DNA of 64,000 nucleotides. Source: Motiliproteus sp. SC1-56. Lineage in GTDB: Bacteria; Pseudomonadota; Gammaproteobacteria; Pseudomonadales; Balneatricaceae. Shown in pieces: positions 1-8,809 of this stretch. The translations under genes were made by a program, and so were the position numbers. The number at the start of each line of letters is the position of its first letter. Within the stretch, counting starts at the first letter, position 1. The stretch is taken from assembly GCF_017309075.1 (NCBI RefSeq), contig NZ_JAEMGS010000002.1, positions 1 through 64,000 on the forward strand, written 5' to 3'. The notes below the pieces were generated by a model. The model worked only from the letters and a program-made list of their open reading frames with translations. It made no database searches and had not been told where the DNA came from.

Positions 1-186
1 AGGGGTGAAAACTGAAACGACTGTGGTAACATTTTGCTCACGGCTGTAGCTGCGTGGAAGTAGGCTCGACACCAACAACCATAAGGCTTTCAGCCGTTTC
101 TGTTTACCCCTTCATGAAAAATGCGGGCTAGAGAACGGCGGTTTCGTGCTGATGAAGACTCACGGCGGTTTTCGACAGGATGTTCA

Positions 187-1122
187 TCAGACCTCGTTGT
201 GAACAGTGGTGTCGAAGTGGCGCATATCAATGGCGCGGGATCTTTCCAAGCCGGTCTCGAGCGAGCGTCCTGTCGATATGCGCTCTTCGTCTAAAGCGGC
301 GTTCAAAAATTCGATGCTGTCGCTGATGGACTTGTTAAGCAGGCCGTCGATGGTTGTCTCCAGCCACTCCCCGCTTTCAGGGTTTTTGTATCTGATTTCT
401 TGGCCAAAGTCGTAGTGGGTGAATGCCCCGCATTTAAAGTACGACAGACTGAGAACGGTTTGGAGGGTCTGTGGCAGAAAGCCCCCGAACAAGGACAGGG
501 CGCTAACCATGGCTCTGTTGCCATAGATTCGCCTGGCTAGCACGTAGTTCTTGAACGCGCTCTCTATCCAAGCCCACTCTATCCTGGTGTCTATTTCCGG
601 TGCATCCAGTCCATCTGCCAGGACATTGCGGAGTTTGGCAAGGCCGCTGTTCACCATCTTGCTGAAGTTCAGTTCGGGGCTGAATTTCTTGTTCAGATAG
701 TTATCCAGGGCCGACTCCAACTGCCGGTGTCGTAACTGCGCAACGGCCCTTCGATCGGGGTTCTGGTCGTAGTAATTTCCGGTGTGGTAGTAGATGTAGG
801 GGTGGAAGTTGATGTCCGCATAGATATGACTGGCGACCCCTGTGGCGAAGGCGAGCAGGATGTCCTTCTGCCGGGATTTTTCGGATTTCTGAAGGATTGC
901 CTTAACCAGGGAGTGGGTGTCCTCCTGATTGGAGCCATGCAGCTTGTCGGGAAGCGCTGATGCTTCTTTGGAGTCGCCGGTGAAGTAATAGAGCGCATCG
1001 TGAATGACCGCGCCTATCAGCAATACGTCCCGGTGTTCGTCCAGGTTGGTGATCTCGGGTGTGAGTCTGCCGCTTTTTAAAACTTGCTCAGCGGCCACCC
1101 AGTGAGTGATCTCTTTTGGCAT
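187..1122 (-). CDS. Zinc-dependent phospholipase C family protein
   Basis: A 311-residue protein resembling the zinc-dependent phospholipase C family (PF00882 type), whose members hydrolyse phospholipid head groups with a His/Asp metal cluster. Seen: it opens with MPKEITHWVAAEQ, typical of the family, then H41-D42, GSNQEDTH at 63-70, and a His/Asp-rich block with H99, D103, H107 and H113, which are plausible zinc ligands. There is no obvious signal peptide, so I infer a cytosolic location. The ATG at 1122 has an AGGA-like ribosome site. It is the last gene of a three-gene leftward operon, 13 bp after the GDPD gene. Substrate and activity are inferred from family resemblance only; a non-catalytic family member cannot be excluded. 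Confidence 0.72.
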   Translation of the reverse strand: MPKEITHWVAAEQVLKSGRLTPEITNLDEHRDVLLIGAVIHDALYYFTGDSKEASALPDKLHGSNQEDTHSLVKAILQKSEKSRQKDILLAFATGVASHIYADINFHPYIYYHTGNYYDQNPDRRAVAQLRHRQLESALDNYLNKKFSPELNFSKMVNSGLAKLRNVLADGLDAPEIDTRIEWAWIESAFKNYVLARRIYGNRAMVSALSLFGGFLPQTLQTVLSLSYFKCGAFTHYDFGQEIRYKNPESGEWLETTIDGLLNKSISDSIEFLNAALDEERISTGRSLETGLERSRAIDMRHFDTTVHNEV

Positions 1123-1135
1123 CTCGCTGTTCCTG

Positions 1136-1798
1136 TCAAACTTCGTCAGTGAATATGCCGTGTAGACCGAGCGCTTCGGCGAGTCTGATCTCGCTGCGGT
1201 TGTTTACCGTCCAGGCGTAGACTTCAATTCCACCGGCCTTAAGCGTGTTGATGGTGTGTGCGCACACCGAGTCAAACCCGATGCCCGCCTGGTTCGCCTT
1301 GCAGGCATTGACAAGGTGGAGGGGGTCGATCGGGCAGCATTCAAACAGGGCCATGGTGGCCTGTGCAGGGTTCTGCCGCTTGGCCTCCAGAAGGGTCGAG
1401 TGGTGGAATGATGAAATGATGCAGCGATCTTCAATGCCATATTTTTCGATCGCATCCAGGGTGGCGCCGAGGGCGCGCTGATCGATCAGCTCAAGGTACA
1501 TCCTGGTGCGTTTATCCCTGAGGTTATCGAACAGGTCATAAAGCGTCGGTACTTTTTCACCGTTGCTGAGCCGGCAGGTTTCGTCCAGCGCTTTGTAATC
1601 GTAATCTTTGACAAAGCCTTTTTGATTTGTGGTCCTGTCAAGCAGTTTGTCGTGCATCAGGACAGGCACATTGTCACGGGTGAGTTGAATGTCTGTTTCA
1701 ATTGCCCAGGCATTGTTCTCCGCGCAGAATTTGATTCCGGACAGGCTGTTCTCCGGGTGAATGCTGGGGAAAAAACGATGCGCGATCCTTTTAAGCAT
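1136..1798 (-). CDS. Glycerophosphodiester phosphodiesterase family protein
   Basis: A 220-residue GDPD-type TIM-barrel enzyme, expected to cleave glycerophosphodiesters to an alcohol and glycerol-3-phosphate. Seen: H7-R8 followed by PENS (E16), then ETDIQLTRD with E34 and D36, then PVLMHD with H49, which is the usual HR/E/E-x-D/H catalytic set. A second conserved stretch, CIISSFHHSTL, lies in the middle. It is shorter than typical periplasmic GlpQ (about 330) and near the size of cytosolic UgpQ (about 247); no signal peptide is seen. Its ATG overlaps the upstream gene by 8 bp, so translation is probably coupled. With a phospholipase-like neighbour downstream it may process the released head group. 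That link is inference. Confidence 0.85.
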   Translation of the reverse strand: MLKRIAHRFFPSIHPENSLSGIKFCAENNAWAIETDIQLTRDNVPVLMHDKLLDRTTNQKGFVKDYDYKALDETCRLSNGEKVPTLYDLFDNLRDKRTRMYLELIDQRALGATLDAIEKYGIEDRCIISSFHHSTLLEAKRQNPAQATMALFECCPIDPLHLVNACKANQAGIGFDSVCAHTINTLKAGGIEVYAWTVNNRSEIRLAEALGLHGIFTDEV

Positions 1799-2540
1799 GC
1801 TGAGTCCCCGCGATTATAATTTCCGGAGCGGCGATTAGCTCGTTTCTGCCGTTTTTGATCCAGTAATCAAACCAGGATTTGTACGTGAGGAACAACGCCT
1901 TGTTCAGCTCAGAGTTTGAATCTTTCTTGATGTAGATATAAGGCGTGGCGCCTCCAACCAAGCCTCCTCCGCTGAAGTGGGTAAAGCCAAGCAACAGATG
2001 TTCGTCATCGATCAGAAAGCCATGGATCACCGGGGGGGTGTTGTAGCTGTGCAGCTCGATGTCGATGGTCGTTTCTCCGGAGTCGATGGCTGACCTGACC
2101 GCCTCTACCGCCTTCCTGGCGGTATCACAACAAAGGTTGCTGCGCCCTTTGCAGACGCTCTCTATCAGCGGGTCACTGTAGTCGATGACAAGGCCCCGGT
2201 AGATGGTCTCCCGCTTGGTGATCTCTTCTTTGAAGGTATAGCGGAACATCGAACCGATGGTCTCCAGGTCAAGCCCGAAGTTGTCTATGCGCAGCGGTTT
2301 ATGGCTCTCTTTTGACGACTCGAATATTTCAATTATTTTTGCTTTGGCAGCATCGACATTCGGCAATACGGCGTCGAACAGCAGGTTGCCGTTTTTGGTG
2401 ACCTCCTGGGACTCCATGTTTTCAAGCTGCCTGGATAACGAAATTATCTTTCGCTGTTGGGTGATGAAGAAAACGGCGATTGATAGAACAACACCGGTGA
2501 GTGAAATGACGAGATCAATTCTTCCGAGATCTTCCCACAT
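1791..2540 (-). CDS. Membrane-anchored protein with PLD-fold-like C-terminal region
   Basis: A 249-residue protein of unknown function. Seen: a transmembrane helix at about residues 10-28, a short Gln/Glu-rich coiled-coil-like linker, then a soluble domain. The soluble part has the layout of catalytically dead phospholipase-D-fold sensor domains: a LRIDNFGLD strand, a late GFLIDDEHLLLGF hairpin, and a terminal helix with FDYWIKNGR. I see no HxK catalytic motif. It is the first gene of the leftward operon and overlaps the GDPD gene by 8 bp. A membrane-tethered sensor or scaffold for the two downstream lipid enzymes is my inference. It could equally be an unrelated orphan family; the fold call is weak. 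Confidence 0.6.
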   Translation of the reverse strand: MWEDLGRIDLVISLTGVVLSIAVFFITQQRKIISLSRQLENMESQEVTKNGNLLFDAVLPNVDAAKAKIIEIFESSKESHKPLRIDNFGLDLETIGSMFRYTFKEEITKRETIYRGLVIDYSDPLIESVCKGRSNLCCDTARKAVEAVRSAIDSGETTIDIELHSYNTPPVIHGFLIDDEHLLLGFTHFSGGGLVGGATPYIYIKKDSNSELNKALFLTYKSWFDYWIKNGRNELIAAPEIIIAGTQHA

Positions 2541-3051
2541 TGCTCAAACTTCCTACTTCTAGAATGGGTTTTATTTTTTAGGTTGTTTTTTGCCAACCCT
2601 TTTCTATCTGCCTATATGGGCTTCTTTTTTATGCGTGAATACGCTTGGGCAGTTTCCCGGCTACTTTAACACAGGATTTCGATTTTGTTATTCGCAGCGG
2701 ATTGAGGGTAGCGTGGGGGGAGGGGCACTGAATGATTTCTGTTTTTTAAAATGTGCACCCATCATGGGATGCCGATCGTTACCGCTGCCGGAGTCGCATC
2801 GGGTGTTCACCAAGCGCCCAGGGCTTTTAGCGGTCGGACCGCGTTTGGAGGGCGCGTAGGCGGGATCGCCATCTAGATTCTTGCCCCTGGGTGGCGCCGC
2901 GCAGTGCCGGCGGCTATACCTTTGTCACCACCGGCCCTGTCACCACCGATGTTGCCACTGGCAACTGTCTGGCGCGGGGCGCGCCGCCCCTGAAAAATCA
3001 CCAACTGCATGCCCCGGCTTGCTCCTCAGAGCGATACGCCCAGGAGTTAAC
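2541..3051. other. Intergenic region without a recognisable gene
   Basis: About 510 bp between the start of the leftward lipid operon and the ltrA-like gene. It is AT-rich near 2541-2700 and GC-rich after 2800. The short open frames inside (for example 2590-2859) have no convincing ribosome site or family resemblance. The divergent layout means it must hold promoters for both sides, but I see no clear -35/-10 pair. It may mark the border of the acquired segment at the left edge. Confidence 0.5.
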
Positions 3052-4194
3052 ATGCTGGTTTCCCTCTATAAAACCGAAGGCCGCCATGCGACCTGGTTGG
3101 AGCTTTTTTTCGACTTGGTTTTTGTGGCCGTTATCGGGGTGATCGCCCATGATCTCTCCCACACCCACGATGGCCACATTGGTGTTGAGCAACTGGTGCG
3201 GTTTCCGCTGGTGTTCGTTCCTGTGTGGTGGGTGTGGATGACCCATACGCTGTATGCCAACCGCTTTGATAACGACAGTCGTGAGCACCGCCTGTTCAGC
3301 CTGGCGATCATGGCCTTAATGGTGGTGCTCTCCACCTTTGCCGAAGACAGTCTGGACGCAGGTTTTACCCCCTTTGTGGTGCTCTATTGTCTGGTGCGGC
3401 TGATGCTGGCGTATCTCTACTGGACGGTCCATCGCCGCGCGGAAAATGATGACGTTTTTGCCAAGGATGTTGCGGTCGCGATTGCGGTGGGGGCGGCCGT
3501 CAGCGCGACTTCAGTGCTTTTTAGCGGCGCTGCCAAGTTCGTGGTTTTTTACGCGGGGCTGGTGATCGATGCCGGCTGGCAGATCGCTCTGCGTGATAAG
3601 CTCAATCTCAAGCCGATCGACCGGGGGCATTTCGTTGAACGCATCGGGTTGCTGGCCATTATTATCCTGGGTGAGTCGGTCATCGCGATGGTGGCCTCAC
3701 TGGATCATGAGGTATGGAACCTGCTGGATATCGTCTCGGCGGTCACCGGCTTTCTGTTGATTGGTGCGATCTGGTGGATTTACTTCGATAGCTTTCCAAA
3801 GCTGGAGCGATCTACGCGGGTGACCACGGGCAACGTGCTTATCTTCACCCACCTGCTGCTGTGCATGGGGCTTTTGATTCTGGCCAATATGATCCGGCAT
3901 GCCATCTTGGGAGACCTGAACAGGTCCACCTTTGGCTTGCTGGCGGTCACGGGGCTGTGCCTGTTTTACCTGGGCAAGCAAATACCTTACTGGTACGCCT
4001 TTCCACCCTGGCGGGGGGCGATCATTTCAAACACGGTGATCTGTGTGGGGATTACCGTCGCCAGCACGTTTTTGCCGAAACCGGAGTATTCGCTCGTGGG
4101 AATGATGGTTGGCATGCTGGTTTATGTGTGGCTGACGTTTAAGCGCATTCTCTCGGTCAACGTTGATGCCTACCTGGATGAGCATCACGGATAG
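3052..4194 (+). CDS. Low temperature requirement protein A (LtrA) family membrane protein
   Basis: A 380-residue polytopic membrane protein of the LtrA family, named after a Listeria gene needed for growth in the cold; the biochemical role is unknown. Seen: the family-typical N-terminus TEGRHATWLELFFDLVFVA, followed by roughly ten hydrophobic helices, including VERIGLLAIIILGESVIA in the middle, a conserved family block. I chose the ATG at 3052 because AGGAG sits 6 bp upstream and the LtrA signature begins there; the frame stays open upstream to 2881 without similarity. It converges on the symporter gene and shares a bidirectional terminator at 4331-4355. Confidence 0.88.
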   Translation: MLVSLYKTEGRHATWLELFFDLVFVAVIGVIAHDLSHTHDGHIGVEQLVRFPLVFVPVWWVWMTHTLYANRFDNDSREHRLFSLAIMALMVVLSTFAEDSLDAGFTPFVVLYCLVRLMLAYLYWTVHRRAENDDVFAKDVAVAIAVGAAVSATSVLFSGAAKFVVFYAGLVIDAGWQIALRDKLNLKPIDRGHFVERIGLLAIIILGESVIAMVASLDHEVWNLLDIVSAVTGFLLIGAIWWIYFDSFPKLERSTRVTTGNVLIFTHLLLCMGLLILANMIRHAILGDLNRSTFGLLAVTGLCLFYLGKQIPYWYAFPPWRGAIISNTVICVGITVASTFLPKPEYSLVGMMVGMLVYVWLTFKRILSVNVDAYLDEHHG

Positions 4195-4328
4195 GTTTTT
4201 CGGCGACCGTCGATGGGAGTGCAGCGTTGGCTGATAGCTTGCGCAGTCAACCGCGGCCGGGCACCGGGCGTCGGCAAGCCCACCTACCGCTGGACTGTTT
4301 GTGGGTTTCGGGCCGGGTGAAGGCCAAA

Positions 4329-4357
4329 AAAAAGAGCGGCCAGTGGCCGCTCTTTTG
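4329..4357. terminator. Bidirectional rho-independent terminator
   Basis: GAGCGGCC-AGT-GGCCGCTC forms a perfect stem flanked by an A-run on the left and a T-run on the right. It therefore works on both strands, ending ltrA (+) and the alanine symporter gene (-). Confidence 0.9.
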
Positions 4358-4390
4358 TCGTGACGTTGCCCTTGGGCTCGGTCTTGTTCC

Positions 4391-5923
4391 TTAGGCTTGG
4401 GCGGGGCTGGGCTTGAGGCTGCCCGCGGTCTCTTGCTCGGGGGCAGGCTGAGCCTTGCCGGTCCAGAAATCCGCGTTCTCGATGCCCAGCTTCTCCGGAT
4501 CGAAGGTGAACTCGGTGACGCCGGCTTTCTGCTGCGCCTCGTAATCCTTCAGGGCCTTGAGGGCGGGCTTGGACATGAAGAAGATGATCACGATGCCGAT
4601 GATGTTCAACCACGCCATCAGGCCGACACCCGCGTCGCCGAGGCCCCAGGCCAGGTCGGCGGTCTTGATGGCGCCGTAGAACGTGGCGGCCATCAGGGTG
4701 ATCTTCAGGGCGACGGTCATGCCGGGAACCTCGAAAGTGCGCTTGATGTACGCCACGTTGGTCTCGGCGATGTAGTAGTAGGCCAGGATGGTGGTAAAGG
4801 AGAAGAAGAACAGCGCCAGGGCGATGAACGGCTTGCCGATTCCGGGCAGTACGCTATCCACTGCCATCTGGGTGAAGGCGGGGCTGTTGGCCGCAACATT
4901 GGCGGTCAGGTTCTGTACCAGGAAGGTCTCCTCGGGGCCGTGCACGTTATAGGCGCCGGTGATGAGGATCATCAACGCGGTGGCGGTACAGACGAAGAGG
5001 GTGTCGATGTAGACGGAGAAGGCCTGCACCAGGCCCTGCTGGGCGGGGTGCTGCACGGCGGCGGCGGCCGCTGCGTGAGGGCCGGTGCCCTGGCCGGCTT
5101 CGTTGGAGTAGACGCCGCGCTTGACGCCCCAGCCGATTGCCGCGCCCAGGCCCGCCATGGGGGTAAAGGCATCGCTGAGAATCATGGCGAAGATGCCGGG
5201 CAGTTGCTCGATATTCAGGGCCACGATGGTGCAGGCGGTGATGATGTAAGCCAGCGCCATAAAGGGAACCACGATTTCGGTAAAGCGGGCGATTCGCTTA
5301 ACACCGCCGAAAATGATGAAGCCCAGTACCAGGACGATGGCGAGGCCGGAAACGATCTTGGCGGAGCTCAGCTCGCCCATGCCGGTCTGGATCATTTGGC
5401 CGGGTCCGAAGGCCATCTCCACGGCGTTGCCGATGCTGTTGGACTGAACGCCCGGCAGCAGCACGCCACAGGCGAGGATGGTCGCCAGAGCGAAGATCCA
5501 GGCGTACCACTTCTGGCCCATCGCTTTTTCGATGTAGTAGGCCGGACCGCCGCGGAACTCGCCGTCCCGCTCTTCCTTGTAGATCTGGGCCAGGGTTGAT
5601 TCGGTGTAGGCGGTTGCGGCGCCCAGGAAGGCGACCACCCACATCCAGAAGACCGCGCCCGGACCGCCGAAGCCGATGGCGGCGGCGACGCCGGCGATGT
5701 TACCGGTGCCTACGCGGCCGGACAGGGAGACCGAGAGGGCCTGGAAGGAAGAGATACCGGTGTCGCCGCTTTTGCCGGAGAGGAGCAGGCGCCACATCTC
5801 GCGAAAGTGCCGTACCTGAACGAAGCGGGTAAGGATGGAATAGAAGAGGCCGGCGCCGAGGCACAGGTATACCAGTACCGGACTCCAAATGATGCCGTTG
5901 ATAAAGTCAACCAACTCTTGCAT
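4391..5923 (-). CDS. Alanine/glycine:cation symporter (AGCS) family
   Basis: A 510-residue Na+ (or H+)-coupled alanine/glycine importer of the inner membrane. Seen: the family signature VGTGNIAGVAAAIGFGGPG after the first two helices, then EAGQGTGPHAAAAA in the middle of the chain, which lines the substrate path in AGCS carriers, and about eleven helices. The tail is hydrophilic and Ala/Pro-rich. Alanine dehydrogenase (9350-10468), also leftward, lies about 3.4 kb upstream, so import and oxidative deamination of alanine may be linked, though not in one operon. A close repertoire alternative is glycine rather than alanine as substrate. Confidence 0.93.
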   Translation of the reverse strand: MQELVDFINGIIWSPVLVYLCLGAGLFYSILTRFVQVRHFREMWRLLLSGKSGDTGISSFQALSVSLSGRVGTGNIAGVAAAIGFGGPGAVFWMWVVAFLGAATAYTESTLAQIYKEERDGEFRGGPAYYIEKAMGQKWYAWIFALATILACGVLLPGVQSNSIGNAVEMAFGPGQMIQTGMGELSSAKIVSGLAIVLVLGFIIFGGVKRIARFTEIVVPFMALAYIITACTIVALNIEQLPGIFAMILSDAFTPMAGLGAAIGWGVKRGVYSNEAGQGTGPHAAAAAAVQHPAQQGLVQAFSVYIDTLFVCTATALMILITGAYNVHGPEETFLVQNLTANVAANSPAFTQMAVDSVLPGIGKPFIALALFFFSFTTILAYYYIAETNVAYIKRTFEVPGMTVALKITLMAATFYGAIKTADLAWGLGDAGVGLMAWLNIIGIVIIFFMSKPALKALKDYEAQQKAGVTEFTFDPEKLGIENADFWTGKAQPAPEQETAGSLKPSPAQA

Positions 5924-6110
5924 GCGAAACTCCCTTTGATGATACGGGCGGGCGCGTTTGTTTTTGTGCTGCCCGCAGTGATAAAGCGCCGCATTATAGA
6001 CAAAATCATAAAAAAATTGACAGAAATGCTCGAAAAAATTGACGAATTGCCTACGGGCGGCTGGAGAGCGGCGCGGGAGTCGGGCGCCAAGGGCCCGTGG
6101 TTGCGGCGGA

Positions 6111-7115
6111 TCAGCGTTGGGCGCGGTCGTTCTGTTCTTTCAGCTCTTTCCAGCTGGTGCTGACAGGCGTGGTCAGCCATTTGATGAACAGGCGGAAGGT
6201 GGAGAGCCGCTTTTGCGGCGCTGGAGCGGCTTGGCTCTTGGCTGCTTGCGGTTTTTTAGGAGGGGCGGCGTGGGGCGGCTTTGGCGTGGCCGCTGCCTGG
6301 GCAGCAGGGGGGGGCGATTCGGGTGGAGATTGGGGGGCGGGGCCGGGCGTCGCTTCAGGCTTGGGTGTGGCAGGGATGGGCGTTTCGGCGGGCAGTTCGG
6401 AATCCACGACCACCACTTCAAACTTGCTGGGCAAATCTGCCACGGAGCCGCCGCGGGCCAGGTGCTCAAGGTTGGCCTGCATGGCTTGCTCCACCGCCAC
6501 CAATTGCTGCTTCTGCTTGTCCGACAGGGCAGGGCTGCCCAGCAGGGCGCGGGTATCGTCGATAATGCTCTTGGCTTCGGCCTTGATCTGGGTGATGCAG
6601 TATTTTTCCTGCCGCCTTAGCACCTCGATGCGCTCGATCACGGTTTCCTGGGGAAACGGAAGCTTGAAAGCTTCGAGCATGACCCCGCGATTCTTAAGCA
6701 GGTAGCGCAGGGCAAGGGCGGTCTGGGTGCGTCGGTCGAAGTCGACGACCAGCTTCTTGAAACCTTCAAGGTCGAGCCCCTTGAGGGCCCCTTCCCGTAA
6801 CTGGTGAAGGTCGAGCTGGGCGACTTGCGCCAGGTGTTCCACCGTTTTCTTAATGGTCGTCTCTGCCGAGGCGAGCCATTGGCGCAGCTCCTCGTCACTG
6901 AGGCGGGCGTGCTTTTCCTCAAAGGCGTGCAGGTTGCGTACGGTCTTGGAGGGGATTTCCTGGGACGGACGGGCGATCACGGAGAGGTCGCCCATCGCGG
7001 CCTGCTGGCTGTTGATGCTGGCGGCGATGGTGATGAGCTTTTCCAGGGCGGCGCGCTTGTGCGTCAGTTCGTTGAGCTGGCTGAACGCGTCGGTTTGGGT
7101 TTTCTCTGAACTCAT
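6111..7115 (-). CDS. Hypothetical protein with helical N-terminus and Pro/Ala-rich linker
   Basis: A 334-residue protein I do not recognise. Seen: residues 1-230 are predominantly charged helix with heptad-like stretches (QLNELTHKRAALEKLITIAA at the start). Then comes a low-complexity linker of about 70 residues rich in Pro and Ala (APQSPPESPPPAAQ), and a short basic-hydrophobic C-terminus with FRLFIKWLTTPV. No signal peptide or clear transmembrane helix is visible. I start at 7115 because AGGA lies 7 bp upstream; an in-frame ATG at 7130 has a poorer site. It lies alone between the symporter and the dehydrogenase, same strand. A cell-envelope linker or coiled-coil scaffold role is a guess only. 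Confidence 0.7.
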   Translation of the reverse strand: MSSEKTQTDAFSQLNELTHKRAALEKLITIAASINSQQAAMGDLSVIARPSQEIPSKTVRNLHAFEEKHARLSDEELRQWLASAETTIKKTVEHLAQVAQLDLHQLREGALKGLDLEGFKKLVVDFDRRTQTALALRYLLKNRGVMLEAFKLPFPQETVIERIEVLRRQEKYCITQIKAEAKSIIDDTRALLGSPALSDKQKQQLVAVEQAMQANLEHLARGGSVADLPSKFEVVVVDSELPAETPIPATPKPEATPGPAPQSPPESPPPAAQAAATPKPPHAAPPKKPQAAKSQAAPAPQKRLSTFRLFIKWLTTPVSTSWKELKEQNDRAQR

Positions 7116-7263
7116 GATCCGTTCCTGCATGCTGCACTACCGGCCGGGTCTGGGCCTGCTTTCCCCGGCAGCGACGGCTCCGGGCTAAAGCGTCGATATT
7201 ACTACTGTTTGTGGGTGCTATCTAGAAACAGGTTAAGCGCATTTCCCGGCCAGCTGCGTCAAG

Positions 7264-8202
7264 TCAGTAACCGCGATCGAAGTCGACCTCATGCATCAGC
7301 GGCTCGCCGGCACGGTAGCGCGCCAGGTTTTCCAGGAAGATCGGGGTAATGTCCTCGGGGAAGCTGGGCGCGGCGGTGTGGGCGGTGAGGGTGACGCGCT
7401 CGGTGGTCCAGAACGGATGCTCGGGGGGGAGGGGCTCCTGGCGAAACACGTCCAGTACGGCGCCGCCCAGGTGGCCGTCGTTGAGGCTGTCGATCAGGGC
7501 GGCATCGTCAATCAGGTCGCCGCGGCCGACGTTGATTAACAGGGCGCCGGGCTTGAACTGCTCAAGTACCGATCGGTCCAGCAGGCCACGGGTGGCGGGC
7601 GTGCTGGGCAGGGAGGCGACGAAATAGTCCGCCTGGCTCACCATGTCGGCCAGTTGGTCGGGGGTGTAGTGCTCATCGACCTGCGGGAGGGGGCGTTGGG
7701 TGCGGGCGCAGCCCAGGGTGCGCATGCCGAACTGCTTGGCGGTGCCGGCCAGGTGCTGACCGATGCTGCCCAGGCCCAGCAGCCCCATGGTTTTACCGCG
7801 CAATGTCCCCGGGGCCACCGGTTGCCATCGTTGGCTGGCCTGGGCTCGACGCTGTGCGTCCAGTTTGCGTACGTGGGCCAGCAGGTGGGCGAAGACGTAC
7901 TCGGACATGAGTGGGCCGAAAACACCTTTGACATTGGTCAGACGGTAGTGGCGCTCCGGCCGCTCGACCAGGGGCCTGACGCCGGCCCAGGTGGATTGAA
8001 GCCAGCGTAAACAAGGTAGATCCGGCAGGGCCTGGCTGGCGAGGTCCGGGTCGGCGAGCAGGAGAGTGAAGGTCTCGGGCCCGGCGGTGGCCTGGTCGGG
8101 ATCGGTGCAGGTCGTCACCCGGAGATCCTCGGGTAGCGCGTCTGTGAGCAGCGCCTTGTAGCGGGCCGCCTGCTTGCTCAGAATAAGTAAGTGTTCAGCC
8201 AT
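7264..8202 (-). CDS. D-2-hydroxyacid dehydrogenase family protein (GhrA-like)
   Basis: A 312-residue NAD(P)-dependent oxidoreductase expected to interconvert 2-oxo and D-2-hydroxy acids such as glyoxylate/glycolate or hydroxypyruvate/glycerate. Seen: the Rossmann motif GLGSIGQHLA at about 142-151, NVGRGDLIDDAAL with the substrate-binding Arg, the catalytic Glu region DVFRQEPLPPEHPFW, and the catalytic His in LTAHTAA. The chain length and the late EPLPPEHPFW motif match the short GhrA branch rather than PGDH or D-LDH. It is a single gene on the minus strand with the cold-shock gene upstream. Exact substrate cannot be told from sequence. Confidence 0.88.
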   Translation of the reverse strand: MAEHLLILSKQAARYKALLTDALPEDLRVTTCTDPDQATAGPETFTLLLADPDLASQALPDLPCLRWLQSTWAGVRPLVERPERHYRLTNVKGVFGPLMSEYVFAHLLAHVRKLDAQRRAQASQRWQPVAPGTLRGKTMGLLGLGSIGQHLAGTAKQFGMRTLGCARTQRPLPQVDEHYTPDQLADMVSQADYFVASLPSTPATRGLLDRSVLEQFKPGALLINVGRGDLIDDAALIDSLNDGHLGGAVLDVFRQEPLPPEHPFWTTERVTLTAHTAAPSFPEDITPIFLENLARYRAGEPLMHEVDFDRGY

Positions 8203-8287
8203 GGTTGTGGGTTGTTACAAAGAGGTTTGGAGGTGATCGAGGCGTTTTCGTCGTGCCATGCTTGGATTTTGGCTGCCGCTAGGCCAC

Positions 8288-8317
8288 AAAAAAAGGCGCC
8301 TCGAGAGCGCCTTTTTT
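8288..8317 (-). terminator. Rho-independent terminator of the cold-shock gene
   Basis: AAAAGGCGC / GCGCCTTTT inverted repeat with a seven-base loop. Read on the minus strand it ends in a run of T, 45 bp after the csp stop codon. The symmetric A/T flanks could also work on the plus strand. Confidence 0.85.
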
Positions 8318-8360
8318 ATCTTGCCGATCGGACTTTTTGTCCTATCGGTGCATCACGCCT

Positions 8361-8567
8361 TTAGATGGCAGTGATGTTCTCAGCCTGGGGGCCTTTCTGG
8401 CCTTGAGTTACGGTGAACTCAACGCGCTGACCTTCGGTCAGGGTCTTGAAGCCGGAGCCGGTGATCGCGCTGAAGTGGGCGAATACGTCGGGGCCGGACT
8501 CCTGCTCGATAAAACCAAAACCTTTAGCTTCGTTGAACCACTTAACGGTACCAGTAGTAGTAGACAT
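8361..8567 (-). CDS. Cold-shock-family RNA/DNA chaperone
   Basis: A 68-residue single cold-shock domain protein that binds single-stranded nucleic acid and melts RNA structure. Seen: both RNP motifs, KGFGFI (RNP1) and DVFAHF (RNP2), after the [12 protein letters not shown] start, and the closing PQAENITAI. The preceding leader is about 145 nt if the promoter at 8721-8747 is used, which resembles the long regulated leaders of cold-inducible csp genes. It is monocistronic, with a terminator immediately downstream. Which paralogue (cold-inducible or constitutive) cannot be decided from the protein. Confidence 0.96.
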   Translation of the reverse strand: MSTTTGTVKWFNEAKGFGFIEQESGPDVFAHFSAITGSGFKTLTEGQRVEFTVTQGQKGPQAENITAI

Positions 8568-8720
8568 ATTAATATCCTGTAAAATCAGAAGTTTTTGCCA
8601 TAAAAGGCGGGATTTAGCTGGAAGTCTTGCGATAACTTATGAAAAACAGGTCGAGCTACTAACTAGGGAAGGTCGAAATGGTGTACATAAATATAAGGCG
8701 TACTTTCAAGCTAAGCGCAT

Positions 8721-8747
8721 ACTATAGACGCTGTTCAGCCGGGTCAA
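8721..8747 (-). promoter_or_regulatory. Probable sigma-70 promoter of the cold-shock gene
   Basis: On the minus strand TTGACC (8747-8742) is followed by a 15-bp spacer and TATAGT (8726-8721); an alternative -10, TAGTAT, gives 18 bp. It would start transcription near 8713 and leave a leader of about 145 nt before the csp ATG. Confidence 0.5.
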
Positions 8748-8809
8748 CAATTAATGCTCGATAGTGGTCAAGAAAATACAGCTTTGAGTCGGTGCAAGCC
8801 CTGAAGCAC

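Noticed and set aside
2590-2859. 89-residue frame between the lipid operon and ltrA
   Set aside because: No ribosome site or recognisable domain; composition changes mid-frame.
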